Positions 21,697-33,115 of a DNA stretch of 64,000 bases are shown piece after piece. The stretch covers positions 53,911,673 to 53,975,672 of the forward strand of contig CM031614.1 of assembly GCA_018398815.1 (NCBI GenBank), given 5' to 3'. The notes below the pieces were generated by a model. The model was not told the DNA's origin, searched no databases, and was given only the letters and a program-made list of their open reading frames with translations. The DNA is from Conus ventricosus. Lineage: Eukaryota > Mollusca > Gastropoda > Neogastropoda > Conidae. Both the position numbers and the translations under genes were made by a program. Each line of letters starts with the position of its first letter. Positions within the stretch are counted from its first letter, which is position 1.

Positions 21697-24361
21697 TTAT
21701 TTCCATGCACACTGGGCAGAGTTGCATGTGTGTTCTGGGCAGATGAAGTCATTACATTTGTAGCACCTATACTGAGTCTTGCGGTCTTTTTCCAGCTGCA
21801 GTGCTGGCATCGCTTGTAGTCCTTTTTCATGCTGCCATCCGAGGGGCGTTTCCGCTTTTGCCCTCCGGCAACACTGTCTGGGCCTTTTTCGCCCCCACCA
21901 TTCCTTGGTGCATGCTGATCATTCTCCCCCTGCATTGTCTATGAACCTTTTTGCTGCAAGGACAAGGCCCTATGCAAATTTGTTTGTTGCAAGCGTTCTC
22001 GGATGAGTGGGAGCATCATCTGTTCAGCGATGCTTTTAATGAAAGCAGCCGCTTATCACCATGGGACAGAGAGTGGTCTGGAAACTTGATTTGCCATATG
22101 CGGGGTGCAGCGATGGTGGCCATGTCCATAATGTTGCTGAACATGATCATGGCCACCGCTTGCTTTGCGTTTGACTGTATATGCATGTGCCATTTGTCAA
22201 GTGTGTTCCACGGCTCCCCTTGTTGCATTGTAGTATAGAATAATCTCAGGGCCCTTTTTCAAAGTGTTTTCTCTCACATCACCTGTGTCATGCATTGTGC
22301 TCAGTGCCACTGTGCTCTTTGCGCGCCTGCTCTGATAGTTGACCAGAGTGACTGCATCCTTGTAAGCAAAGTCAGAGCCATAAAGGGGAAGAGTTTGTTT
22401 TTGCTTGAATGAGATGGGTAGAAACCGCTTGTTCTGCCTGACTGTTCCTACCATGGTCAGTCCATTGCGCAAGAGCCCCTCGGGGAGAGTGAGGTCAGTG
22501 AAGTAGTTGTCACATGTGACGTTCCTCCAACTCTTGAAATATGGCGTTGCCACTGGAGAGCAAGATTGCGGCCAAGATGACCTGCCTTGCCTGTCCAGCA
22601 GGCCGACCAAGGTATGGGAAAACCAAACAAAGGAAATTACCCTCTGCATCAGCCACCCAGAATATCTTAATTCCGTAGCGTCAGGCTTAGACGGGAAGTA
22701 CTGCAGGAAACTGCATCGCCCTCTGAAAGGTACAAGTTGCTCATCAATCGTAAGACATGCACCTGGGATGTAGTGTTTATTCAATTAAAAAATGAAAGCA
22801 TCCCGAAAATACCTGAAAGGGCGAATACGTCCTTTTGGCCGTCTAACACTGCGAGTTGCTTTGTCCAAACAAAGCGCATATACGTGAGCAGAATTTGGAA
22901 TCGTCTCCGACTCAGCATATCCTCGCAGTGAAGCATCCATAGAGGAATCCCAAAGGTCTTCCGTGGACACCATGTTTGCTTTTGGTGCCCAGAAACAGAA
23001 GGAGGCCGAGGCATGCTTCCATTTCAGCTGCATAGGTTTCACCCATTTGTCTTTTAGCTCCCTCAGGCCCTCCAAATTGGTGAAGTGTACCAATCGCCTA
23101 TCATGCTCAGTGTAAGAAATAACCTAAAAAGGGATCTAATGGGTGGGTGACATGCTGGCAAACCGGGAATTTGGGTTGGGGACGTCGGGAAAAAATTCCT
23201 AGCGGGGTTTTTGATGCCCCTGGGAAACCCCCCGGTTTTTTTCCAAATCGTGCCATCGACAGCCGCCTCCTCCCCCCTCCCTCCTCCCCCTCCTCCTCCT
23301 CCTCTGACACACCGGGGACTCCTCTTCATTGGGGGGGAGTGGCTCCTCATCACTAGTATCATCCTCCCCACTCAAAGGGGGTTCACCGGAAGTGGTGCTT
23401 GGCCCCCAATCCATTTTGGCCCCCGCTGCTCCTGACGTGCTTTGGAACAGGAGTGAAGGGGCTTGGTCCACAAAGCTCCACTGAAACATGAACAACACAA
23501 AGCCTCTAGAAAAATATAGATCACGGCCGCGCCAGCCCACCAGAGCCACACATTTAGTTCACTCAACGCTTTGCCTTTTGACCCCAGCTAGGCCCCTAAC
23601 GAGTCAGCCACCGCACTACCAGACGCGCATTCTTTCCTCAGCGAACACGCTTTGTGTGTTTTGGGCGCTTCGAGACTGGGGCAACATCTTAAGTTATATT
23701 TACGTACAGACGTTTTTTAGACTATAATTTCTGTACGAGAGCAATAGGCAGTGAGTACTTGAGAGGTGACAAAAGCTGGCATTTCGCTCTTCTCTGTGAG
23801 TACCATAATTAAGTTCGTGTTTAAAACTTTCTGACAGAACTTTGCGACCGGCAAAAAACCCATAGCCTGGCGCGCGCGTGCGTCGTTGGCCTGCCTGATC
23901 TGTCTTGCAGTTGACGCCACTTGGGACAGAAAAAGCTCACGGGTGTTGTGGACAGAGACAATTCCGCTTTTCTCGCGGTTTAAGCTGCTCGCGCCTGTGT
24001 GTAGTCGTTGTGTACCTAGGCGCGATACAGACAGCAAGCAATGTGTTGTTCGCTATTCTCCACGCTTACCCCGAAACCCCTTCAAGCGAACCGTTTCGGG
24101 CCTTATCCCCGACACTCTAGGGTCAGATACCAACTGCTCACAATTTGTTCTCGCTTTTCCGTCTCACGCTTTGTGAAGACTAACTCCAGCGACTAAATGT
24201 AGCAGTAAGAACTGCCGTGAGATGGGCATCATAGTTATAAAAATTGGGGGATATCAATCAGTATCCAAAAGTTTATACACAAATGAATGTTGCAAGTGCA
24301 CTTACATTTTGTGGAAGTTAATGTTTTCACTTCCCTTTCCCCCACTATCTTCCAAATTCTC

Positions 24362-24395
<34 letters not shown>

Positions 24396-24872
24396 TACAC
24401 AGTCCTGATTGCCTTCATGGTCCGCTGACCCTCCCCCTAAATACGTATCACCACAGAGAGAAAAATTCTGGCCTGGATCATAATAATTTTGTTTTTGCTT
24501 TGTGAAATATGTTCCTGAACTTTGTGCTGTGAATTGTGTAGTCTGTTACTGTTTTGTCAATGCAATAAATAATTGGAGCCCGAGCCGGAGGTGGTCTGAG
24601 TCGTGTGCGTAGTACACATATTCATAACACACCAAGCATGAACCCCACACATGCGCGCATGCACACAGACACACATATACAGACAGCACGACACACACTT
24701 GTACACATGCATACATACCATGCACAATACACCCCATCCACATACGCACAAAACACACATTTACACACACCACTCCTACACAGCATATTACAATATCAGA
24801 ACTTACATGGGTCACTCCCAGCCCGCTTCCTTGGGCAGCCACAAGGGCTTCAAACAGGTTGGGTCGCTCCAT
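21697..24872 (-). pseudogene. piggyBac transposase, copy A (two coding exons, frameshifted)
   Basis: DDE transposase of the piggyBac family (DDE_Tnp_1_7), catalysing TTAA-specific cut-and-paste. The first coding exon is 24807-24872 (MERPNLFEALVAAQ, donor GTAAGT). It joins the exon starting at 23480, which opens with a Ser/Pro/acidic N-terminal region (SGEDDTSDEEPLPPNEEES). Then follow FRLFLTLSMIGD, TIDEQLVPFRGR (first catalytic Asp), VTCDNYFTDLTL (second Asp), and the GxVDxxD-like block near 22210 with an indel. A C-terminal Cys-rich domain (CYKCNDFICPEHTC) ends at TAA 21697-21699. Several homopolymer indels break the frame. The domain set is complete, so the copy may have been autonomous until recently. 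Confidence 0.88.
24362..24393. repeat. Poly(C) tract in piggyBac A
   Basis: About 32 consecutive C. A tract of similar length lies at the same place in copy B (51804-51837), so it existed before the two copies separated. Confidence 0.95.
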
Positions 24873-25110
24873 TTTTTCCTGTAACACGGAACAATAATGC
24901 ACAAACAAAGCCTTGCGTACATGCTCAAAATATAAAATTCTATATCTATATGGGGCATACATTTTTCTCATATGAGCTTGAGAAATTTACTTACATTAGT
25001 TTCCCCGCTATTCTGCAAACACTCTGATACAATGACATATCCTTCACACACAAAAAAAAACACCAAACATACACACACATGCACACAAAACACACACACA
25101 CACACACACA
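24612..25110. repeat. CA-rich microsatellites in transposase introns (copy A)
   Basis: ACACACA and ACATGC-rich runs at 24640-24790 and 25065-25110 lie in the transposase introns. They recur in copy B (52083-52250 and 52555-52595). Confidence 0.8.
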
Positions 25111-25632
25111 AAACCACACTTGCGCGATCGCACCTTCTATTGTCAACTAATTTTACTCCTAGGTGTACACATTGAGATGGGGCCATTTTTCCATTTTAGC
25201 CGCACATGCGTGACAGAGGCCGAGGCTGACTGACATGTGTTCATGAGTTCAACGAGTACTTAACTGCAAACCACATAAGCAAAAAAGTTTGCATAATTGA
25301 TGGGAATATATCCAGATTGAAAATAGTAACGTAAACACCAAGTATTACAGAGATAACAAATGATGTCAGGCCATCGGAGCTTCGCGAGGTTTTTTTTTTT
25401 TTTTTTTTTTTTTACGTCAGCATCCTGTTTTTGCAGACGATATAATCTAAATATTAAATGTTGCAATTTTTATATTTGATTTCTTTTCTTTTCTTTTTCT
25501 TTGGCACGCAACTATTTTGACTAAATAAAAACAATTCTTACCTGATGCTGGTTTGTTGGCGTTGAACACAAACAAAGACTTCGCTCGAGAGGAAGGTACT
25601 GTACTGCTGCTGCTTCTGCTGCTTGTAGACAC
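24995..25632 (-). other. Probable non-coding 5' exons of the piggyBac A transposase
   Basis: A splice donor (CAG|GTAAGAA at 25541-25542, minus strand) closes an exon whose upstream part has no ATG. A second small exon (24995-25023) is bounded by CAG and GTAAG. Both are conserved in copy B (around 52998 and 52470). Because the third exon carries an in-frame ATG that continues into the transposase, these are best read as 5' untranslated exons. Confidence 0.45.
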
Positions 25633-25770
25633 AGTGCCAGACTAGACCTACACGCTCTTTCACTCTGTGCAAAGTTCGTCTGCTACAGACGGTGAAGCGC
25701 AACTAGGCACACCCATGTGTGTTCTCCCGTGAGTCACCGCCGCTACAACATTTCACGCGCATGGGCTTAG

Positions 25771-26104
25771 CACACCCACGACGCCCGGTAAGTCAGTGGC
25801 AGAACTGTTCTCTTTAATAAGTCTGGGTTACCCACACCCACGACGCCCGGCGAGTCAGTGGTAGAACTGTACTCTTTAATAAGTCTGGGTTACCCACACC
25901 CACAAGATCGGCCCCACTAGTTCAAATGACACACTCAATACGTCATTGTTTATTAACACATTCTCATGAAAATGACGTTGCATTAAGCTTTTCATGTTTC
26001 TGAGAAACTTCTAAAATTTGACAGCAATTGGTGCAGCGGTTTCGAAGATATGCTAATGTTACTGAGCGTCTGGGTATGGGATACCCACACTCAAACGGTA
26101 AAGG
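25771..26104 (-). promoter_or_regulatory. piggyBac A right terminus: 62-bp direct repeats and palindromes
   Basis: A 62-bp unit beginning CACACCCACGACGCCCGG starts at 25771 and 25833, with a partial third at about 25895. Each contains the palindrome TGGGT-t-ACCCA. The last palindrome, TGGGTAT-ggg-ATACCCA, is at 26071-26087, 17 bp from the end. The arms match the left-end palindromes, so both ends carry the same motif. The transposase promoter should lie in or next to this region. Confidence 0.65.
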
Positions 26105-26263
26105 TCATGCGCCACTCACAATGAAACATGTTCTTTTAGAGTGTTGGGACTTGCACGATGTGAGACACAAACATTTTACAGCGAGTCCATGAAGATCCTG
26201 TTCAGGGATGTCCCGCCAGACGTGATCCTTGAGTTTTTGAGAGAGATTAACATTTTCATCTGA
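26105..26263 (+). pseudogene. LINE-1 ORF2 C-terminus, displaced by piggyBac A
   Basis: Continues the ORF2 that was cut at 5390. The sequence reads HAPLTMKHVLLECWDL, then DVRHKHFTA, and ends VILEFLREINIFI before TGA at 26261-26263. A Cys/His-rich stretch followed by 'KHVLLEC' is the usual C-terminal signature of I/Jockey-group ORF2 proteins, directly after the HTGHSYFTHSYLL motif. About ten residues expected between the two pieces are absent, so piggyBac insertion or later decay removed roughly 30-40 bp. Confidence 0.85.
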
Positions 26264-26475
26264 TTTAAGATTTTGCGGAAGAAAGATTTTTAACAAAGTT
26301 TCTGGTACATTTCTAGACGATGTCATTTAAAGAGATGTGTGAAAGGGGTGTTTTTTTTGTTTGGTTTTTTTTTGTTTTTTTTGACTGGTGAGTTGATTTT
26401 AACGTGGTGGCAGCCCTGATGTGGCCCTTTGCGGTCGGCTGGGCTATAAGCAACATTATCTTATCTTATCTTGTA
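26264..26475 (+). repeat. LINE-1 3' UTR and pentamer tail
   Basis: Non-coding 3' end of the LINE. It has T-rich runs, a conserved block GATGTGGCCCTTTGCGGTCG and a short tandem tail of TTATC/TATCT units instead of a poly(A) tail. The same block recurs at 36358-36385, marking another 3' end of the family. Confidence 0.7.
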
Positions 26476-26675
26476 GTGTACTGTAAGTGACGCAACTATT
26501 AGAATGTCATCCTTATCACTTGTGTGTTTTGATATCATGGTCGTGTGCAGTAAAAAAATTTTAAAAAAGCATTGCCCTCCAACGGAACTTACCATCTTGA
26601 AACGTGCTGTGGATGTATGACACCTAGCACCAATATAACCATCACTTTTGGAACAAAAACCCGACAGAGAAAACA

Positions 26676-27675
26676 NNNNNNNNNNNNNNNNNNNNNNNNN
26701 NNNNNNNNNNNNNNNNNNNNNNNNNNNNNNNNNNNNNNNNNNNNNNNNNNNNNNNNNNNNNNNNNNNNNNNNNNNNNNNNNNNNNNNNNNNNNNNNNNNN
26801 NNNNNNNNNNNNNNNNNNNNNNNNNNNNNNNNNNNNNNNNNNNNNNNNNNNNNNNNNNNNNNNNNNNNNNNNNNNNNNNNNNNNNNNNNNNNNNNNNNNN
26901 NNNNNNNNNNNNNNNNNNNNNNNNNNNNNNNNNNNNNNNNNNNNNNNNNNNNNNNNNNNNNNNNNNNNNNNNNNNNNNNNNNNNNNNNNNNNNNNNNNNN
27001 NNNNNNNNNNNNNNNNNNNNNNNNNNNNNNNNNNNNNNNNNNNNNNNNNNNNNNNNNNNNNNNNNNNNNNNNNNNNNNNNNNNNNNNNNNNNNNNNNNNN
27101 NNNNNNNNNNNNNNNNNNNNNNNNNNNNNNNNNNNNNNNNNNNNNNNNNNNNNNNNNNNNNNNNNNNNNNNNNNNNNNNNNNNNNNNNNNNNNNNNNNNN
27201 NNNNNNNNNNNNNNNNNNNNNNNNNNNNNNNNNNNNNNNNNNNNNNNNNNNNNNNNNNNNNNNNNNNNNNNNNNNNNNNNNNNNNNNNNNNNNNNNNNNN
27301 NNNNNNNNNNNNNNNNNNNNNNNNNNNNNNNNNNNNNNNNNNNNNNNNNNNNNNNNNNNNNNNNNNNNNNNNNNNNNNNNNNNNNNNNNNNNNNNNNNNN
27401 NNNNNNNNNNNNNNNNNNNNNNNNNNNNNNNNNNNNNNNNNNNNNNNNNNNNNNNNNNNNNNNNNNNNNNNNNNNNNNNNNNNNNNNNNNNNNNNNNNNN
27501 NNNNNNNNNNNNNNNNNNNNNNNNNNNNNNNNNNNNNNNNNNNNNNNNNNNNNNNNNNNNNNNNNNNNNNNNNNNNNNNNNNNNNNNNNNNNNNNNNNNN
27601 NNNNNNNNNNNNNNNNNNNNNNNNNNNNNNNNNNNNNNNNNNNNNNNNNNNNNNNNNNNNNNNNNNNNNNNNNNN
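26676..27675. other. Assembly gap (1000 N)
   Basis: Exactly 1000 N, the usual scaffold placeholder, so the true distance is unknown. Open frames across it are artefacts. Confidence 1.
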
Positions 27676-28500
27676 AAACCCCCCGGTTTGGGTTTAGCAA
27701 CAATTTTTTCAACACATGTTTCCCAAAACAAGTCCCCCCATACAGCAGTGATGTCACAAGACTGAACCCGTCACATCAAACATCAGCTGTGATGTCATCA
27801 AGACTGAACCAGTCACATCAAACATCAGCAGTGATGTCATCAAGAATGATGCTGTCACAGCAAGCCTCATGAGTGAAGCACCAACAGATGTCATGGTGAT
27901 GGCGGCATGTTATACCGTCAGATCTGAATCCATGACAAGTACAGATGGACAGGAGCAGACAAGCAGCTGATGAACAGGTTTGTAAAACTACTGTCTCCAT
28001 TTCAGTAGAATTTATTTTGCACTAGTTTATTATTGAAAAATAAAATTTGGTCAAGTTGATTTTTAGTTTTTTTTTTTTTTTTTTTTTGCTGTCCCAACCT
28101 CTATGCCACCTCAGAGGCAGTGCACCCACGCCGCTCATTCGGACACCCCGTCCACAGCCACAGCCCGTCGGCCCCGCCGAAGCCCCGGCACCGGCACTCC
28201 ACAGGAGCAGTCATTGTCAAGTCAGTTCGAAGAGGCAACCCACCGGAGGAGACGCTGCACTGCTGCTGAGTCACTTCGGTGGTTGTCAGTGGCGCCTGTT
28301 CTGATCTAACATACGCAGGACACCACCTACTGAGCCCCTACTGACGACAATAATTGCTTAGTCGCGGAGCTGGCATGAGTGAGCTCTCCCTCCGGAGGGC
28401 GCCACCACATCCGTCCAACGACAGCCCCCATGGACTCGCCCATACCGGTGACCCTGACGCAGACCTGTGCACTTTACGATTTTTGCGTATAATCTCACGA
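27676..28500 (+). repeat. Duplicated 0.8-kb segment, copy 1, exon-like
   Basis: Matches 31660-32490 in the same orientation. One frame at 27785-27970 reads SDVIKTEPVTSNIS repeated, then DAVTASLMSEAPTDV, and ends at a donor-like ACAG|GTTTGT near 27975. The repeated IKTEP has the form of a sumoylation site (psi-K-x-E), common upstream of zinc fingers. A T-rich tract and a CAG acceptor-like site near 28110 precede a Pro-rich stretch. Possibly the 5' exons of the zinc-finger gene lying downstream; this is inference. Confidence 0.45.
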
Positions 28501-28734
28501 AATTTAATACAGCTATACGATTGTACGTTTCAAAACCAAATTGTACGAAATTTTGATGAACGATCTTACGAAATGCGCTCGAACACGTAATCCGGCCGAG
28601 TCCAAGAGTCTGGTCCAACTTTTAAAAGTTCCGATGGCGCATGCGTACTTCCTGCCTCTATGAATGCATCAACATTGCTTCTCACTCAGCTTCAACTCCT
28701 CGCGCGCATGAAACAGACAACGAAAATTCAGATT

Positions 28735-29230
28735 CATTGGTAGAAGCTGTGATCCAAAAGAAAAGAAATATGAACAGAAGTACAAACCAGCGTATCATAC
28801 TATTTTCAAGTTCATTACTGCGTCAAAGAAGGGCGATACGTTCGCACACAGCACCACGTGTAACTGTCAAATCGCGATTGCTACAGTGGTCGCTTTGACA
28901 TTCAGCGGCACATCGGTAGCAAAAGCCACAAGGGAAACAGTGATTCTGGAAAATGGTAGCAATGAACATTCAAAGCTTTTTTGTGAAGTCGAGTCTTGCA
29001 GGCACTTCTGATGAGAGACTGGAACATTAGACTACTCGCGGAGAGGGACAAAAAGCTCCAAAATCCCCCCTCCCACCCCACCCCCCACCCCCGGCCCCAA
29101 AGGAGCACACTGTCCAGTGAAATTCTTGAAAGTCTTCTCAGCCTGAAGAAGGTTGACTGTTCTTTAATAGATGCAGTTCATGGCCATGCAGCTGACAAAT
29201 TTAAAGGCACGTTTCGTAGGGTCCTTTGAA
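28735..29230 (+). pseudogene. BED-finger/hAT-like remnant
   Basis: With frameshifts the plus strand reads KYEQKYKPAYHTIFKFI, TASKKGDTFAHSTTCNC, then DIQRHIGSKSHKGN. This C-x-C ... H-x5-H layout resembles degenerate BED-type zinc fingers at the N-terminus of hAT-derived transposases. A further open stretch follows (SSEILESLLSLKKVDCSLID). The family assignment is uncertain. Confidence 0.4.
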
Positions 29231-30960
29231 GTCTTATAAATGGGATTTTTGTCAAATGGCCTTTTAAGTCCTTTGATTCAGCAAGTTGGTCCCATTTAAC
29301 TCACGAGGAGGTCCTTTAAATTTTTGAAAGGCACTGTTCAGTCCCTGTTTTTTTTTTCAAGAGAAGGAAGGCTTTGAAAACGGAAACCATACATCTTCCA
29401 CAACCCAAACCGTACTTTGGCAAGTTGCAAAGAGGTTGAACAGATCTGACGCGATCATCAGAAACGCGGTAGCAGCCTATAAGGCTAGGGCCCATCAGTG
29501 GCTTTCTGTTTAGTAAGCTTAGCAAGCAGACGATGCAAACTGCTGCAGTGGGCTTGTGTCTTCCTGCTGGTGCTTTGCATGCAATCCATCTTTTTTGACG
29601 TCACGGGTTCCACAGTGCATACGCGGTGCTAATGTTCGTGCATATAGCTGACTTAAAACATTTTCGCTCATGCTATTATGTTAAAATGTTCCCTTTATAG
29701 AAATTCAGTGAAGAGTGGGGCAATAATGATGAAAATATTATTACCCAAATAAATAAAGTACATAACCATTCCGGATTGCAAACATGCGAACATAACAAAC
29801 AGCTTGGGGAAACAGCTGATATGCTGAGTTCTTGAGTAACATTACGGATAGATTCCTTTTCCCCGCCTTGTCTACCCCCCCCCCCCCTTCCACCATGTTG
29901 GCAAAGTCCATTTAAACTGATTTTGAGTCCTTTTAAAGTCCTTTAAAGGTCCTTTTTGGCCTCATGCCCATCACCTGGGAACCCGTGAAGGAGCTGGAAT
30001 TCACCCAAATCTAAATAAAGTTCACATCATAATTGTTTCTGGCTCTTCAGGAAAGACTGGTTAGTCTTATCAACATGAAAAAATGCCCATAGTAGCCTAT
30101 GAAAGAATTAGATTACTTCAGATTTTTTTTACCAGTTATGTCCCATCCGAACATAAAAAGTGGAAGAAGAGTTATTTTATAGTTTATAAAAAAAAGAAAA
30201 TTCAACATCAGTTATAGTTCTTGTTAATTTCCTGAGCAAAGGCTTTTGCCTAACCATGCAGAGGATTACTGGCAAGGAACTTGGATTAGTTTGACAATCA
30301 TTGATTGTTAGAAAGTAGTACACCCTGGCAGCCCTTCTTTCATTCAGAGCGTACGGTGAAAGTTCAGCGAGTGAAAAATTGCGTGTATTCAATAGGCATT
30401 ATCTATGAATAACGCATTTAGAATCAGATGAAAATTGTGGATGAATAAAGAATACAGTTTTTCCTTTGGAATGTGTGTTGGTTTATTTGTGTTTGCAACA
30501 TAACGGTATGATGATAGTTTTAATATTCCAAATAACCCATCCTTTCACACGGACGAAACGAAGCGCGTCACACATCCCGATGCCCGCAGGCGGCATTTGG
30601 CCAAGCGATCGAGGCTACACGGTGTTGAAAATCAACAGCTTACAATGTTTCATTTCCATTCAGTGGCGTTTGAATAGTCATAGAATAATTGAGCAAGTTT
30701 CAAGCTTTATTTCAGTCTAATTTTTCTTTTCGTACGATGTGTTTAAATTAATAGAATCGAAGTTTATGAGGCTTGTTACAAGTGTAGTCTTCGCCTGTTC
30801 CAACGTCGTTGCCAAAAAACTTGCGAAAAAAACATACAATAACGATGGCTCTAGAAAGGCCGTTCCTTCTCTCCCGCATTTCATTTGGTGTATCAAGCTA
30901 AGCGATTGGTTGAATGCCGAAAAGCCAAGCCAAACAAAGCGAACGTATCAAATGCAAACA
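29231..30960. other. No recognisable gene
   Basis: AT-rich non-coding sequence. A poly(C) run lies at 29877-29887. Short repeated words around TTTAAGTCCTTT and AAAGTCCTTTAAAGG occur at 29221-29330 and 29905-29965, suggesting decayed repeat sequence. No frame with recognisable homology was found. Confidence 0.5.
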
Positions 30961-30986
30961 TTCGCTCCTTGTCCAAGATTTCAACA

Positions 30987-31065
30987 ATGGCGAACGAAGC
31001 TGAGATCCGACAATGCACCGAATCAAATGCGCTATATTCCGTTGTTGAATGCAAGATGCCATCTG
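30987..31065 (+). CDS. Candidate first coding exon, unknown product
   Basis: ATG in good context (CAACAATGG) opens 26 codons beginning MANEAEIRQCTESNALYSVV and ends in phase 1 at a donor G|GTAAGA (31065-31066). It lies about 0.6 kb upstream of the second IKTEP-type segment and could start that gene. Only the start context and donor support it. Confidence 0.3.
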
Positions 31066-31659
31066 GTAAGATGAAACGCATATAATAACAAACCCAGAAC
31101 ATTTTATGAAACGATTTCAGTTATTTTAGTTTCGTTATACCGTGTCCAATCCTTAGTTATTTTGTTCGTAATTCGCTGGTGTACGTCGAGATTAAACAGT
31201 CGAGATGGCCCACGGCTTTCGCCGTTCGAAGGCGATCGTATTTTTGTGCAAGACAAATTAATGAAAATAATATCATAATGGGCTTCCACATAATGTCGAT
31301 TCAAGTACTGTGGAACCTGGTTACTGATTCCATTACACGATTAAAGAGAAAATCGTAGTTTAAAAACATCGTTTGACTACAGATATTCAAACCGGAAGCC
31401 AACAACCGCGCGTACAAGACGGTCCGAGGCTTTGAAATGAAAGCACCGTCATCTGATAATGACCATCGATAGAAACACCGATCATTACTGTCATACTCGA
31501 TGTGCAAAGCGTGTTTGGGGTTTAAAAAAAAACAAAAAAGGAGAGAGAGAAAGCAAAGTCTGAAAGTTGGACAGTAAGGAGGGTGTAGTGGGGGGTATGG
31601 GGGGGGAGGGGGGGGGGAGTGTCACTGTCGAGTCAAAATCCCGACCCTAAAGAATTTGG

Positions 31660-32490
31660 GTTTAGCAATCTAATCTTTTTCCCTATTGTATCAAGCAGTG
31701 ATGTTCATCAACAATGTACCATCCACACCATACCATCAGCGTGATGTCTCAAGACTGAACCCGTCCATCAAACATCAGCTGTGATGTCATTCAGACTGAA
31801 CCAGTCCACATCAAACATCAGCAGTGATGTCATCATGAATGATGCTGTCCACAGCCAGCCTCATGAGTGAAGCACCAAAGAGCTCCATGGTTGATGGCGC
31901 ATGTTATTAAACCGACCAATCTGAATCCCAAGACAAGTACAGATGCGGACAGAGCAGACAAGCAGCTGATGAACAGGTTTGTAAAAACTACTGGTCTCCA
32001 TTTTCAGTAGAATTTATTAGTCACTAGTTATTAATGAAAAATAAATTTGGGACAAGTTGATTTTTGAGTCCTTTTTTTTTGTGTGTTTTTGATTTTGCTG
32101 TCCCAACCTCAATGCCACCTCAGAGGCAGTTGCACCCGCGCCGCTCATGTCGGACACCCGTCCACAGCCACAGCCCGGTCGGCCCGCGCCGAAGCCGCCG
32201 GCACCGGCACTCCACAGGAGCAGTCAATGTCAAGTCCATCGTCAAGGAGGCAACCCACGGTGAGGAAGACGCTGCAACTGCTGGCTGAGACACATCGTTG
32301 GATGTTCATGGCCGCCTGTTCTGATCTAACATATACGCAGGACACCACTCAACTGAGGCCCCCTACAGATGACAATAATTGCTTAGACCGCGCGGAGCGG
32401 CATTAGTGAGCTCTCCCTCCGAGGGCGCCACCACAATCCGTCAATAAACGGACAGCCCCCATGGACACGCCCATACCAGTGACCCTGACG
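31660..32490 (+). repeat. Duplicated 0.8-kb segment, copy 2, exon-like
   Basis: Second copy of 27676-28500, including the GTGATGTCAT...AAACATCAGC tandem motif, the donor-like ACAG|GTTTGT near 31978, the T-rich tract and the Pro-rich block. Differences are mostly 1-base indels. It may represent a tandem gene duplication or a dispersed repeat. Confidence 0.55.
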
Positions 32491-32589
32491 GAACCAACTA
32501 AGGCCACAAGACATAGAGAGGACAATCGAAATTGAGGTCACCATTGAGAGCCAGGCATGAAGGGCCACGAATTTGAACATTTTTTTTAT

Positions 32590-32970
32590 GCAGGATCTGA
32601 TGAGAAATGAGGATTATTAAGATGATGCACGGAATCCATTTCGTCTGAACTACATGACATGGCTGTACTCATGCTTCCTTTCATAATATATCTCCGGCGT
32701 CAACCCAGGCCTGAGAGATACAGGCACCTGCAGTGTTGTCAGGAAATTTTGAGCAACCACTCAAAACGCATCCATTCAGTGGATGAAAACTCGACTGGTG
32801 TGGTCCCAATCTATCATCCCAACTGAGACCAGCAGCAGAACTCAACTCTGGGTAGGAGCCGGACAGGGCAAAAAACCCAACAAGACTCTGATGGATTCAA
32901 CCCACACCGTCCCAGCCGGGAGTCCCGACCTAAACCACTTCGCCACGGAGGTTGGTTGATTTCTTAGTCT
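32590..32970 (-). mobile_element. tRNA-derived SINE, putative
   Basis: The minus strand has a box A-like TGGCGAAGTGGTTTAG near 32945 and a box B-like GGGTTGAATCC near 32900, spaced as in tRNA genes. These are followed by a non-tRNA body and an A-rich end near 32585. Flanking duplications were not identified. Confidence 0.45.
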
Positions 32971-33039
32971 AAATGGATCATCTTTAAAACAAGTCCCCCA
33001 ACAAAAAACAAATGAAAATAAAACGATGAAAAGCAATGC

Positions 33040-33115
33040 CCCCCCCCCCCCCCCCTCATAGCATTCCTAAACCCCCCTCCCCCCCCTCCTTTCCCCCAAC
33101 CACCCCCTCCCTTAT
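33040..33115. repeat. C-rich tract
   Basis: Poly(C) of about 17 followed by further C-rich runs. No coding content. Confidence 0.8.

Larger units (their letters stand above)
5395..26104 (+). mobile_element. piggyBac-family transposon, copy A (split by nested LTR elements)
   Basis: DNA transposon bounded on the left by TTAA followed by CCTTTACCGGATGA and on the right by CGGTAAAGG, giving a short terminal inverted repeat CCTTTACCG. Removing Gypsy-1 (7556-21329 plus its target duplication) leaves about 6.9 kb, collinear with copy B. It carries two convergent genes: an accessory gene on the plus strand from 5635 and a piggyBac transposase on the minus strand from 24872. The left flank is TTAA inside LINE-1 ORF2. 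The right flank is TCAT rather than TTAA, so the right junction has been altered. Confidence 0.9.

Noticed and set aside
25447..25632. Ser-rich protein start in the transposase 5' exon (STSSRSSSS...)
   Set aside because: It begins at GTG with no upstream ATG in either copy. The in-frame ATG is in a later exon, so this is more likely untranslated.
26572..27765. Open frames of 350-400 codons across 26.6-27.7 kb and 57.9-59.1 kb
   Set aside because: They consist of the 1000-N gaps.
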